Positions 23,391 through 35,957 of a stretch of DNA of 64,000 bases are shown one piece after another. Positions within the stretch are counted from its first letter, which is position 1. Each line of letters opens with the position of its first letter. The DNA comes from Filosporella fistucella (Eukaryota > Ascomycota > Leotiomycetes > Helotiales), in assembly GCA_030077755.1 (NCBI GenBank), contig JAQJZZ010000010.1:2232001-2296000 (forward strand), read 5' to 3'. The notes below the pieces were generated by a model. That model saw only the letters and a list, made by a program, of their open reading frames with translations, had not been told where the DNA came from and ran no database searches. The position numbers and the translations under genes are program-made.

Positions 23391-25381
23391 TCAGCGCGGA
23401 GAAAATACCATCTTCAGGGGCGGATTCCAAAGCACAAGTGTCTCCTTCTCCTTCGTCACGAAATCCACCCCATCTTCACCGGGAGCAAAAGCAACATCAA
23501 ACCTCAACGCAACACAACTAATGAGCATACGGAGTTGTTGTAAGCCGACCTGTTTGCCAACACAATTGAATGGACCCCGTTGGAATGGCAGAAAAGCGGC
23601 GGTATCTGGACTCAACTTGTCCCACCGCTCTGGTACGAACTTTTCAGGATCCTCAAAGTAACGACCATCTCGGTGGATGGTCCAAATCGGGACATTCACA
23701 ATCGTATCTCCCGGGACAAAAATTTCATCGATTTGTAACCCCTCTGCAGGAGTCTGGCGGAGGAAGCCGATTGGAACGGCAGGGCGAAGACGAAGTGACT
23801 CGTGGATTATGTGATCAATGTACTTGATGCTTTTCGCCTTGTCGTAAGTCCAAGATGAGTATCCATCTGGGAAAGTAGCGTCTGTCAATTTTTGAAGCTT
23901 CTGGTAAGCTCGAGGGCACGTGGCCAAGAAATATAAACTACATCGAACGATGTCAGTCTGTGGTACTTTTCCAAGGATGTGGTTTAGACTCACACATTGG
24001 TGAAAGTAATTGCAACAGTGTCGCTGTAGTGTCACCAAATTTAGCACCAAATCTCTAATCGAGATGAAAAGCTCACCTTCCAGCAGAGATTAATGTGCGA
24101 GCATCTTCTTGTATCGAAGCCTCTGTTGGTGAAGCTGATCGATCACCATCAATCTGGGCCTTTATAATCCAAGACATCGCGTCTTGGGGCTCCCAATTAC
24201 TGTCCTTGGACATATGCAATACTACAGACTTCCGTTTCTGTCTCATCATACTGTAACACCATCCCGCAAATTGCTCAAATTTTCCGGTGGCACCAGGAAT
24301 CACACGCAACATGTTCATTAACCATGGAACCGTTGTTACAAGTCCTGCAAAGCTCATTGCTTCATGAAGTCCTGCTACGGCGGGATGTTCCGTAAGAGTG
24401 CTGACCTCCGTCTCAGTATTATTCACCGCAAACTAGGCTTAAGTTACTTACTGAAGCATGTTGAACTCCTCGGAAGAGAAAGCGATGTCTGCCATGACAT
24501 CGAAGGAATAGAACATGGTTGTCTGAGTTACATTGAGAGGCTTCCCAGAACCGAAAAGATCCATCAGAGCATCAACCTTCGTCTTTATTCGGTTTTCATA
24601 TGTTGATAGTGCTAAAAAATTCAGCCTGAAGGTCTCCAAATTAAATCAAAAAGTTTGTTTGTATTATCACGCTTACCTCTAAAACCCAACCCCATTTCCC
24701 ATGCTTTCCTTCTCAATCGATGCAGCTTCTCACTACGAATGTTTTCGATGCCAACCTTGTTCGGGTTCGAAGAATTCTGATCGTACCAAGTTCCTTTGGT
24801 GCAAACAGAGTTCGGGCCATAGATAAGATTGATGGCTGATATTCTGGTGATCGAAAGCTCACGTGGCCCAGTACGCACGAAGTCGCCGTAACGTTCATGA
24901 AGTTTCTGAATATGCCTATGATAACGAAGATCCTTTCGAGTCATGACAATCGTGCTTTGAAATTAAGATTTAGCCCTGTAATACAAGAAACGATTCAAAT
25001 AGAACTGTGATTCCGAACATTGATTGTAACGCTCACTTACTGATAAAACTTTGAAAGCCGTGCTGCAAAAGGGCCAGGAAACAGTCGCAATTTGTGGAAG
25101 AAGGCTCGGTATCCTAGCATACTACCATAAAGCCCTGTAAGAAATCCAAAATTTACTGCAGAAGTGTGTAGTGCAGTAGTCCAGACATTTCCATCTGGCA
25201 ATTTCATGCGAGCGGCAAAAAGTAAGGTATTCACAAAGACACCCACGAGTATCATTTCCCATCCACGGCTATCAGGCTCAAAGTGTCGGATAATCTGGTG
25301 AAATACGATCCCCAAAATTGCAGAACATCCTATGACTGTTTCCAATGGCGAGGCGAAAATCGCCATAATGATGGTCTCCAT
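23391..25381 (-). CDS. Cytochrome P450 of the tropolone cluster (membrane-anchored)
   Basis: Six exons (25041-25381, 24677-24954, 24452-24611, 24077-24400, 23994-24023, 23391-23937) give 559 aa. The N-terminus has several hydrophobic spans before the FPGPFAARLSKF proline-rich hinge, a layout common in fungal secondary-metabolite P450s. Catalytic motifs are intact: I-helix AGSDTVAITFTN (made by joining exons 4 and 5), K-helix HESLRLRP (ExxR) and haem loop FQRGPFNCVG. First gene of the cluster, same strand as the ABC pump downstream in coordinate. In related tropolone clusters a P450 oxidises either the tropolone (TropD) or humulene (EupD); which applies here cannot be decided by eye. An in-frame ATG at 25483 is an alternative start. 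The 30-bp fifth exon makes automatic prediction error-prone. Confidence 0.88.
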
Positions 25382-26257
25382 TATGTTCTCGCGAAGGTAG
25401 AGAGACTGTCTGAAGCGTGCGAGAACCAAGAAATAAGCTACAACTTGTCTCGAGGCCAAAAACATTTCATCGATTGTTTTCATCTTAAATTAGGTACCCA
25501 AATATTGGTTCATTCAAAAGTTTAGATTTTAAGTTCTAGATGAGGCGATCGGTCACTAAATATGGCCTCATGAGTTTAATCTCCGAAAGCACCGCCAAAA
25601 TTACCTGCCGAGAAAAAACAAGGGGTTTCCTCCTGGGAACTTGTGAGTCTTCGCATGGGTCTATCGATAACTTTATTTAAAAACATCTTGTGAACAGCTT
25701 CAAACCGTCAATGACTTATTTGAAAAATTTAGACTGTGGGAAAATGGCCATGGTCGCCGTTGTAGCGAACGCTTGCAACACTAAGGTAACACTGAGGACC
25801 TTATTAAGTGTATATATAGCACTTTTCACAAATTCATTGATTTCCCTTCATCAAAGTTGAAAATGATACGTAATAATCTACTGATTGAAATATGTCGAAA
25901 CCATATCACCTGTGAGATGTATGGATTTGCATATAGTACAAGTACATCGTACTCATGGAGTTTACCCCGCATTTACCCCACACTTGACTTTCTAAAATTG
26001 CTCCAAACTGGTAGAATATATTTGATTCAGGTGCACTGTTTATTCTTTTCTACAGTTCTTCTCGGGTATAAGCAATATCTTCCGTTGTGGCAGCATGGGA
26101 AATATTGAAAAGAAGAGTCAATTAATAACCAAGTAAGAAGAAGAGAAATGAAACCAAAAGCTGCTCCTACGATACCTATCCCTCCACCCGAAGCGAAATA
26201 TAATGCAATCCTTATCCAAATTTGGGTGCCATGATCCGAGAATTTATAAGAGAACTT
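25382..26257. other. Intergenic between P450 and ABC transporter
   Basis: Holds the P450 promoter and the 3' UTR of the ABC transporter gene. TATATATAG at about 25810-25818 is the only clear TATA-like word. A plus-strand 83-codon frame at 25857 has no recognisable motif. Confidence 0.4.
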
Positions 26258-29200
26258 CTACCCCTTTGGTGCTTTGATTTTCTTTCCCTTCTTAGCCTTT
26301 GGCATTCTCACAGCCCAATACAAGAATATCGCTGCTGCGATGTTGAATATTATGTACACCCAGATGAGTCCAAAATTGCGCCATCTTGTTCCATACTCAG
26401 CGTTGATATTCGCTAGGTATACATTTGTATCTTTGATACGACAGAATTGACAATTGTTCGTGGCATTGCTGTCAAGGAGATAACCGCCGGCTCGAGAGAT
26501 GTAATCTTTCATGTAATCCCCACAAGTCTGCCCTTGGAGTGGATCGAAAATAATGAACTCGTTGCTGGCGCAAGTTACGTTCACATTAGCGATGCTTGTG
26601 CTCAATACTGCAGAGACCCAGTAAGATAATGGTGACGCTCTGTACAGGAATATCCAGAATTTGGGCAGGAGTGATGCTGGGGCCAATACACCGCAGAAGA
26701 AGAAGGCGAGAACAAATAGGAAGTTTGCGATGTTACCTCCATCATCGGCGGTCTCAGCAAAAGAGATACACATGTGTGTGAATGTCGATACCCACACAAG
26801 AAATTGCCAAAACAGGAGCCACATCAGGAAGCCTCTCTCGACGCCTTGTCCAGCCGCTGCAGCATTTCTGTGCAAGCCAACTGGGAAGTAGAACAAAGCA
26901 TACATGAAGATTGATGAAAGAGTGTACCATGGTATTTCGGAAATGATTTGGCTGAGCATGAAGACCTTCCAAGAATATGTCTTCGCGGGACGCTCGCGGA
27001 CCTCGTATAGAGCACGTTGGATGATGAAATTCGGCATCTGCTGATCCACCAGCTGTCCAACTATGCTCATCAGCTCAAAGATGGAAAACATTTGATTTTG
27101 AAGGCCTTGGATACTCAAAGGTGCGTTGAGGAAAACCATGCCGATGAATAAACTAGTGACGACCGTAAGAGACAGTTTGGAGTAAATGTAACCGGGAGAA
27201 CGCCAGGAGTGTTGGAAAGTGCGCTTGGTAACGACTTTGAACTGCTCCCACAGAGGAGCTGCGAATTCGTCGTATGAATTTCCATCTAAGCTCTGGTTTG
27301 TGGAAGGTCTATCTTCGCCTATGGCCTTCAGACGTGCCAGTTCGACTTGGACCCTTTCGTATTCTGGACTTAAGCGCCATGTCTGATACCAGTCGGTCTC
27401 AGAGTAGCTACCAGGAGCAGCGCCTATGACCTCAAACATCCACTATATTCAGTTAGCAAATATTAAAAATATCATGGTGGGAAATATCACGTACCTCAGC
27501 CGGATTCTCACCAGGAGGGCAAGGTGATGCGCCGTTGGCTACGAAATAGTCGACGAGGGTTTCGGAATTATCACCGATATCTCCTGTTCTTGATCAGCAC
27601 CCCTTGCAGGGAATAGAAATAATAGAATAGTATCAGATTTCGAGGATGTACCCACCAAAGTAAACGGTCTTGCCTCCTTCTGCAAGTAAGAGCAAACGAT
27701 CGAAGCGTTGGAATAACATCGCAGATGGTTGATGAATAGTACACAAGATAGACTGTCCAGCATTCGAAAGCTTTTCGAGTAGATCAAGAACAGCCCAGCT
27801 TGTCTGAGAATCAAGTCCAGAAGTAGGTTCGTCGACGAAGAGCAGGAGAGGAGGTTTCGCCACTAGCTCAACACCGACAGTCAAGCGCTTGCGCTGTTCA
27901 ACATTCAAACCTTCGCCGAGAACACCAACAACTGCGTCTGCATATTCTTCCATGTTGAGTAGTTCAATAACTTCGTCCACATATGCCAACTTTTCGGCTT
28001 TTGGAATACTGCTCGGTTGTCTGAGGAGAGCACTTAATGTCAGAGCCTTGAGAATTTATCAGTTAGCTCATTTCTCGTGAATTTTGAAGAAAGTAAACCA
28101 CGGGAGGTTTCATAAATCATAGGATGGTCGAACTTACCTCTCGTACAGTGCTGGTCTCGAGATGAAGATCTTGTTGTTGAGCGTAACCAGTCTTGCGTTG
28201 GAAACTCTCGTCCCGAACCTTGCCATCAACCAGCATCTCTCCGGTAATGATACCAATTCCAGCGCGACGATCTGCCAAACAATCAAGGAGAGTTGTCTTT
28301 CCAGCTCCCGACACTCCCATCAATGCAGTCAAAGTACCGGGCTTAACCCAGCCATCAACATTATCCAAGATTCTGCGGGTCTCCTTTTTGATCTGAAGAT
28401 CGTAGCAAACATTCCTCCAATGGAACTCACTCGTAGATCCTTGAAAAGCCCCTTCTTTGTTGGATTCGCTCCTTTTAGTTTGCTCAAGTATCACTGGAAC
28501 AGGACCGGAGAGTGACTTTTCGAAATTGTCCCCTCCTCTCGCCGCCACTTTTGGTACGAAGCCTCGACGGAAGACCAAAATTTCTCCCTTCGATTTTTTT
28601 GCTGTCACGTATTCGCTGGTGATGAAGTAAATGGCATAATTGAAGATCACCATTGCAATAATGATGCCGACATTCCGCCATTTGTGGCCATGCTGATAAT
28701 TATATGCCGTGAAGATGTGGTCCTCGCCCTTCACAAACAGTGAGCCCGCAACAGCTCCAACGGCACTACAAGCTCCTGTCTTAGATGTCGAATTGGCATA
28801 GTCAGGAATGTACGCGGAACATTCGAAAAGACGATTGTGGAATTCGTTGACCATGAGAGCTTCATACCCATACGCCACCGGATTCACATATGTGATCCAA
28901 CGGCACCATGGTAACATATAGTCAAGGGGAACAATGAATCCCGTGAATATAAGCAGAGCAAGCATCATGATGGATGCAGGAACCATGGCTTGCTGCTCGG
29001 TTCGTGATAAAGAGCCACTGAGGACTTGTTAGCCATAATCCAAGCGAAAGCAGCTAAGACAATTTACATGAACCTGAAAACCCCTGACATGGCAAGAACT
29101 ATGAGGAAAACAACCAGTAAATAGAAGAAAAAGTTGCCAGGCGTTCGGTGGAGATTCGTCATGAAGTAAAAGCACAAATTGAAAGATATTGTACTTGTGA

Positions 29201-31193
29201 TTTTCATCGGCAAATCGACCAGAACAGATGCGTAGGACTCTGCAGAAGGGTGATAGAAGGCATATCTGGTATGTTTCTCCACTATAGGCCTCTGAGTGTA
29301 CAATGTCATGACCTCGAGAATCGAAGAAAAGGCATTGAACAAGATTGCCATGAAGAGAACGACTGAGCGACCATAAAAAGTAGAAGTGGTCACACCCATA
29401 TTGTAAAACAAGGACGACATAATCAAAGCCATAATTGTATTTCCCACCATGATCCAAATGGCTGGCCAAGGGTCTGCCTTAAATCGTGCGAGACCGCGCC
29501 ACATACAAACTTTAACTTGCTGGGCGTATGTTAAGGTGTACGGAGAATTGACGCGCTGTCCATTGGATTGATGAGCCTTTTTGAGTTGTCTGAACTCATC
29601 CGCTTTGGGTCCATCGATAGGGTTTTCCGCTTTGTACTCTCCGATCTCGGTTTGAAGAACCCTGAATTCGGGACTTCTCTCCCAGGCGGCAACAAAGTCT
29701 TCACGGCTACGAGGCGGGTTATAGCCTACGCGGGGAACTCGTTGAGCTGCGAAAGTCATGGAGGTAAGGAAATCTGGTGTCGTCTGGCGATCCGGACATT
29801 CGAATCCAAGGTTGATGAAGTATTCACGAGCTTTTGACGCTGGTCCGAAGTAGATTTGATATCCTTCATAGAGAACAAGAGCCTTGTCGAACAAATCGTA
29901 CGCACTCTGGGGAGCTTGATACATGGATACAACACATGTTTGGCCAAATGTCTCGGTCTGCAGTCTCAAGTTCTTGCAAAACTCAATAGCATTGGCAGAA
30001 TCGAGTCCACGAGTGGAGCTACATGCATACATTAGAACAACCTTTTTCTCAATGTATCTGGGACTCTGAGAATGAGTCTTCGAGATACACGCGCTGGAAA
30101 GGGATGTCCATGAAGATTTTACTTACTTATCCCAGCATTGAAGAGGCGCATTGGAAAGGGCTGCCTCAGCGATGGTTACTCGCTTCCGTTCTCCACCAGA
30201 TACACCTCTCACAAAATTATCTCCGACCTTAGTGTTGATAGTGTGTGTAATGCCATACATAGCCATTACCACATCTCGAAGCCGTTCGCAATAATCATCA
30301 CGATCGATGCCCTCAGGGAGTATATTCTGGCACCGCGCTCGAGCGGCAAAGGTCAAGGTCTCGCCTACTGTCAGCATGGGAAAGTGGACGTCGAGTTCGG
30401 CTGTGTATATAGCATCTCCGCGGTGAGCAGTATGCATCTCTTTTGCAGATATTCCGTGGTAGTTGAAGTACGAATTCTCGTCAACGTAGATGCCATTCAA
30501 ATCTCCGGCGATAGATTTGAGAAAGGTCGAACAACCGGACCCTTTACAGCTCAATTGTCAGTCAATGGTTCACGCAGGAGAACGAGCTCTTTGAAAAGGG
30601 GCTCGAATAAGAAATCAAAGAGTATGAGTAAGAAAAAAGGTCTGATAGCTCTATCGAAGACCAAATTCAGGCTCACCAGGTGGCCCCAATACAACGCACA
30701 TCTCCCCAGCATTGACAACGCCATTGATATTGCTCAAGATGTTGACCTTGTGTTGATCTGTTTTGCTGGAGAAGAATCGACGGATAATTGAAGGCAAAGC
30801 AAGCCAGACGTTTCCGACATCCTTTTGGAAGTCTGTGGGTGTGCTGTAACCGAAAACATTCAGATCCTGAAAGCAAAGTCCAACCTGACGGAAGCCTTGT
30901 CCACGCTTCCTCGCGACTCGAGCAAAATTCGTGGCCCAAGCACGAGCGTTGAAGCTGTTTCCACGAGCGTTCAGGGGAGAGTTGGGATCATGACTGCCGA
31001 AGATGTCTTCGTCGTTGTCCTCCGTGCTTTCGGGTCCGCTCGAAGACGCAGATGGCCGGACAAGCTCCTTTTCTGACAACGAACTTGATACAGGATGTTC
31101 CCCCTTTGCTTGGAGAGGTCTGGGGTTTGAGAAACCAATATTCGAAGGGGATTCAGTGCTATCAGTGGTGGTAAGGACAGTGGTGGTGGTCAT
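26258..31193 (-). CDS. PDR-type full ABC transporter (ABC-G)
   Basis: Plasma-membrane drug-efflux pump type, with the fungal (NBD-TMD)x2 order. Seven exons (30677-31193, 30127-30541, 29068-30018, 28138-29017, 27656-28046, 27495-27583, 26258-27442) total 4,428 nt, 1,475 aa. NBD1 has the PDR-typical degenerate Walker [12 protein letters not shown], signature [13 protein letters not shown] and Walker B region [18 protein letters not shown]2 has canonical Walker [13 protein letters not shown], the degenerate signature [15 protein letters not shown] and [11 protein letters not shown]. That asymmetry is normal for PDR pumps. Two membrane halves follow the NBDs; extracellular Cys-rich loops are present (CQFCRIKD). 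Its place inside the cluster suggests export of, or self-protection against, the product. Several exon pieces look like separate short genes but join in frame. Confidence 0.93.
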
Positions 31194-31930
31194 TTTGGCG
31201 GTGATGTGGTGTTACTTTCGCAAGCTTGCGTGCCACTCCCTTCCAAGTTCCCTCGCACGAGCGAGACCGACAGTAGAAAGAGAGGATTTGAGCGTTAAGA
31301 AATGCCAGAAGAAGAGTCTTGAAGTCAAACTGAATATGCAAGTGATTGGAAAATTCAAGGCCAGGAAAATTTCCGCGTGGTTATGTACAGTTCGTCAATG
31401 GGAATATGCCTTCCTCGATGCTTCCCCTATTAATTCAGCGAAGCGCTATCTCCGCTAAGCGAGGATAAGCGAAGCTCCGTGCCACTCATTCTACCTCCGT
31501 AGCAGAATCCTCACTACAACGAGGGCAAATATACTTATCTCCTATACGGACAATATTTCGATCAATACAGAGGTGGCTATGCAGTGGGCCTAAAGATGGT
31601 TACAGCCGGGACACATAGGGACAGATAATTTTGGCAAGATTGCGAACAAGCAAAAGGCCGGCTGGGATTGCTTCGTTATGTCCGTGCGGTATTTCGCATG
31701 ATACCGTGATACATTTGATTATCTCCGTATGCGACGGCCTGTTGGCGAGACACCTTGGCACGATTTCACTGGATATTTGTTCACAAGGCACTCTTGCTAT
31801 CGGATGACTGGACATGAATTTGAATTTGCCTGGTTTCGAATGTTGCAGCCTGCGGAATCAACCCCCAATAATATCGGAGATTCGCAACAACAATCCTCAG
31901 ATGACGTGCAGATATGCGTCTACTAGGATA
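31194..31930. other. ABC transporter promoter region
   Basis: Upstream of the ABC transporter start and downstream of the oxygenase stop. The short GC-containing direct words GCGAAGC and GCTAAGCGAGGATAAGCG near 31440-31470 are mildly repetitive. No gene is supported. Confidence 0.4.
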
Positions 31931-33086
31931 TCAAGCAGATCCCTCTACAACTTCTCTCTGCAATAATTTGCCAGTGGCACCCATAGTTTCAATCAAACGC
32001 CCTCGAATATGATCTCCGACCACAATTTCCGCTCCAGAGCCATCCAATGCTTTTGCCTTCAACTTCAAGTCACCATTGAGGAAAAACGCGACGCTATGTC
32101 GGTGCTTGTCTCTGTTGGTGAGCACACGGTGACGAGCGCTGCGGTAATAACCACTAGTATACTTAGCCATTGTCTCACCCATGTTGATCACGTAGCCATT
32201 TGGCACAACAGGGACTGGAACCCATGTTGCGGTAGGCGGATAGAAAACCTCAAGGCCCGTGGTACCAGGTTCTTGCATCAAAATGGTCACACACCCAAAA
32301 TCAGTGTGATCAGCAACTACAGTCAGAATTATAAGTATTTTTTCGACTCATATTTAGCAACCCCACATTATTTGACTTACCTCCGAATTGTCGCGGATCT
32401 TGCTTATCCACCGGTCCATAATGAAGCATTCGCATTGGAACGGAAGGTTTGATGGCAAGCGAGTCGAGAACATCAGGCGGACAGTTCCATTCTTTGGGGA
32501 GACCGAGAGCGAGAAGCTGGAGCAGTTTCTTCACCAGATCAATCATCCTGCTATGATAACCCATCACACGGCTCTCAAAATTATCCTTTTCCAAGCTCGA
32601 AGGCCACAGATTTGGCCCAGTAGAGAATGTGCCACAATCTGGGTCGCCTTCTGGGACTTCTCTTCCCACCATGAATGTCTGAGGAGAATGTCAGTTTCAA
32701 TGTGATTCTCAGATCCTAAAGGATCATTCATGAGGAATTCAAATTGATGAAATACACACCTCTTTAGTATCAGGAAGCAGGCCCTCATGATGGGTTTGAA
32801 TCAAGGGCGGTTCATATCCCCGAAAAGAACGCCCAACAGATTTTCCGATGAAGACCTCCATTTTCTTCTCTTCGGGCAAGGAAAAGAACAGCCTTGTCAG
32901 ATCCAAGATCTCCTCCCTAGCACTTTCTGGAACTCCATGCCCGACGAGGCTGAAGAAGCCATACGTGTGGCAAGCGTTACTCACGGCAGTGACAACAGCT
33001 TCTCGTTCTTCTTTTGATGCCGTGGGCAAGAAGAAATTGCTGACGTCTACAGTTGGAATGGCGATATTCTCTGTGATGCTCCCCAT
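31931..33086 (-). CDS. tropC: 2-oxoglutarate/Fe(II) oxygenase, TropC-like (candidate ring-expansion enzyme)
   Basis: Three exons (32760-33086, 32381-32678, 31931-32316), 336 aa. N-terminal DIOX_N region: [12 protein letters not shown] and [15 protein letters not shown]. The C-terminal 2OG-FeII core has the metal triad: His and Asp in [13 protein letters not shown] (around residue 212) and the distal His in [12 protein letters not shown], followed by the 2-oxoglutarate-binding Arg of RHSVAFF (RxS). In stipitatic acid synthesis TropC oxidises the C-3 methyl of a dearomatised 3-methylorcinaldehyde and expands the ring to the tropolone stipitaldehyde. The assignment to that role comes from the neighbouring TropA- and TropB-like genes; the superfamily is diverse, and methyl or C-H hydroxylation of another intermediate is possible. 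ATG 33086 puts the conserved IPTVDVS near the N-terminus. Confidence 0.82.
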
Positions 33087-33603
33087 TGTGGATAAATGTG
33101 TTCTGAGTTTTGTCAAATTGGTTTTGGCAAGTAGGTGTCCCTTTCTTCTTGTCTAGTCACTCGACAACAGTTATATCATTAAACAATTCTACATCTAGTT
33201 TCTGAACAGTCAGCAGTCACACCACCATTAATCGGGCTAATTAAGGTCCTTTGATCTGCATTTTTTGTTCTGACTCCCTCCTCTTCCAAAATAATGGCCG
33301 AAATGATACGCGAGGTCGGACATTTTTTAACGCAGAGACACTAGCAAAGTTAATGCGATTAAATTCAATCCGGATTACTGCAAGTCAGTGCAAGAGTCTC
33401 GTGAATTTTCTGCTAACTTGCCAAGTCTATGCTGAAGGTGACTGATTATAAGCGTCAGGAAAATATATGACAAATAGCGGAACTTTGGCTTTCTGGAGAG
33501 ACTTGCTTGGATGAATAACCTGATGATGTAATTAAATCGAAAGGTCTAAAGGAAGTATCAAAACCACGTGGTATTGTGAACTATATCTATGAAAACGATT
33601 TTC
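33087..33603. other. Intergenic between SDR and oxygenase
   Basis: About 500 bp. Oxygenase promoter plus SDR 3' UTR; AT-rich. No gene is supported. Confidence 0.4.
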
Positions 33604-34595
33604 CTACCACGGCTGTACCATATTCTTTCTCAGTGTCCTGATTGGCCAAGCCTCATCGTCTCTTTTCCCTCCCACAACATCAGCACACCATTCTCCTCCC
33701 ACAGCTGGATCCACTGCCCCCATCTTACTCTTATCCAAACGTTCACCTCCTTCCTCGCGGTCATCTCTCAAACCAGTGTTTAGAAATCCAGGTGAGATAT
33801 TGAACACTTTAACACCATCATTGCGCAGTACTCGCGACCACTCCGCAGCCAGCATATTCAAACCGGACTTGGTAGATCGATATGCGAGCCATAAAGCATT
33901 CGGTTTTGGCCAACCAGCAGGTGGGATGGTATATTTAGGGCTTGTGCCATTGGAGAGTTCAGTAAGAGAGGCGAGTCCACTGGTGATGAAAAGGAGGCGT
34001 GGAGCTGAAGCTTTGGAGGCTATCAGAAGAGGTGCGAACGCTTCCGTGAAGAGATGGGTGCCTGTCACATTGACATCCCACGCTGAGTTCCAGCTTTGTC
34101 TCTTGGTGATGCGACCTGAAGATACACCGGCATCGAAATCTGCTCCTGTTTCATAAATCAAGAGATGTCAGCGGCATCTTCAAATTTTGTCAAACCCGAT
34201 CCGGAGACTCAAGAGTGTTGTAATATAATGCAATATATGTACGTACCGGCATTGTTAATCAATACGTCGATATAACCAAACCTCTCTTTGACAGTTGCAC
34301 ACGCTGCTGCAATTGATTTATCAGACGAAATATCAATAGAAATTGCCTCTGCTTTCGAAGAGCTTGTCGGAGAGAGCAATTCTAGCTTCTGAATAGCTTC
34401 ATTCGCGCGATTTATGTCCCCGCGGCAACCAATTAAAATGTGGTTTGGTTCAGGACGAGCAAAAAGTGCCTTTGCGATTTCGAATCCTGCAAACATTAGT
34501 TACCTATCTCCTAATACATGAAATCACGATTCTTTACCTAAACCAGTATTTGCACCTGTGATGAGAACGAGCGATTTTGGCGTTTGAGATGGCAT
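33604..34595 (-). CDS. Short-chain dehydrogenase/reductase
   Basis: NAD(P)-dependent oxidoreductase with a Rossmann fold. Three exons (34538-34595, 34247-34486, 33604-34145), 279 aa. Motifs in order: cofactor loop TGANTGLG across the first junction, LINNAG (NNAG), active-site Ser in LLFITSGLASL, and the catalytic pair in AYRSTKSGLN (YxxxK), followed by VFNISPGFLNTGL. All catalytic residues are present. It lies between the oxygenase and the YCII gene inside the cluster and is transcribed on the same strand as the oxygenase. It could reduce an aldehyde or ketone of the tropolone or oxidise a humulenol; no substrate can be inferred. SDRs are not among the core tropolone enzymes, so this may be a product-specific step. 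Confidence 0.9.
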
Positions 34596-35305
34596 GATCG
34601 AGTGCGGAGAGTGCTGTGGATAGAGCAGGACTTATGGTTCAAAACGGGAAAATCGCTAAACTTGTACATGTACAGGTTGAGTTATCACTGAATGTTGAGA
34701 ATTCCTAGCACTGTGATGATCACACCTTTAGCGCGACGATAAACTAGGTAAGTGTTTGACAGGCGCCACAAAGCCTGGAAGATGACTGAAACGTGATTAC
34801 GACGTCAACATTCATATAACACCCGAGTAAACTTGCAAATTGACTGTCAAATTAAGTTTAGATGATAGAACTAATTTTCATGGCGGTCATCAATTGAAAG
34901 ATTCATAGCATAAACTAAAAGTGTGGCAATAAGCCATGCGGGCGGGGAGTATAACATGCCTGGCGTCTACTATACTTGGTACACAATACTCTCCGAGCAT
35001 ACTCAAATATGCTTGATCGATCGGCCATGAAATCCTCCCATCGCTATTCAAGCGAAGATAGTCGAACCCCCCTCCACGATGCTGTGAGAAGTACTTGCGC
35101 ACTGTTAAATTTTATCAATTTCAGTCGTTCGAGTAATAGTTTCTAGCGTTTACTACCCCACCATTTCTGCCCTCTCCGAATCCTCACGATTAACGCTCAG
35201 CACTCACTCACTGACGAGTAGGTTCTCCCCATTTTGTTTAAGTAAGTATGAAAAGAGCGCCGTTTAATTAATTGCCAGTCTCCCATAAAACAAGCCAACA
35301 CCACG
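34596..35305. promoter_or_regulatory. Divergent promoter region, SDR / YCII gene
   Basis: 710 bp between two divergent starts (34595 minus, 35306 plus), so it should drive both genes. CGGGAAA (34646-34652; reverse strand TTTCCCG) resembles the TTCCCGA word repeated in the FMO/PKS promoter, but only once. No convincing TATA box. A 70-codon minus frame at 34890-35102 has no motif. Confidence 0.4.
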
Positions 35306-35638
35306 ATGTCTTTCCAACCAAATTGGCTCGTCCACATTCCCGATAGCACTGTCCTGGGAATATCGGAGAAACGCATGGCAAACATACCCGCACACCTCTC
35401 GCACAACAAAATTCATCTGCAATCAGGATCCATTGTTATGATGGGTCCCATTGTATCCTCTCATCCTAAACCAGGAGAAGCTGTTGTTCCGATTGGTAGT
35501 ATACAGGTTTGGAAGGCAGATACTGAGGAAGAGATTAGAGGAAAGTTGGGAGAAGATCCATATGCGGTGCTTGGGGTGTGGGACTTGGAGAAGGCAACCG
35601 TCACACCATTCATGTGTGCTGTAAGGAAGGCGCTATAA
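35306..35638 (+). CDS. YCII-family small protein
   Basis: Single exon, 110 aa. Matches the YCII/dimeric alpha-beta barrel family: NWLVHIPDSTVLGISEKRM at the start, GPIVSSHPKPGEAVVPIGSI in the middle, then IRGKLGEDPYAVLGVWDLEK and TPFMCAVRKAL at the end. The conserved DPY...GVWD segment is typical of fungal members. Bacterial YciI relatives act as small hydrolases, dehalogenases or muconolactone-isomerase-like enzymes; fungal ones are mostly uncharacterised, but several sit in polyketide clusters. It has its own ATG in good context (CACGATG) and is divergent from the SDR. A cyclising or isomerising role on the pathway intermediate is a guess. Confidence 0.85.
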   Translation: MSFQPNWLVHIPDSTVLGISEKRMANIPAHLSHNKIHLQSGSIVMMGPIVSSHPKPGEAVVPIGSIQVWKADTEEEIRGKLGEDPYAVLGVWDLEKATVTPFMCAVRKAL

Positions 35639-35957
35639 GGAAGTGTGAATCATCTGACAGAGATTGACTTTGGCGACGCCAAACTTTTGTGAGACTCAAG
35701 AGTAGAGCTCAATCGTCTTGTGAATTGCGGCACTTTACAGGAATGTTTGTAGACAAAATAGGTACTGATGTTATCAAGAAAATAGAGGCGTTTCGTACAG
35801 TCAGAATTACCAAATCCGACTTTGAAGAATACTGAGAGCCTACTACGTCACCTTAGCCGGAGTGTATGGCGAGGCACTTCATGAAATCTCCAATAATTCA
35901 ACTGATGGCGGGGTTTTAGCTTTTGTATTATGCAGCTATGGCCGGTGCTGCTTCTTA

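Noticed and set aside
28117..30032. Half-size ABC transporters or separate ATPase genes
   Set aside because: Pieces are exons of one PDR transporter; exon lengths sum to a multiple of three.
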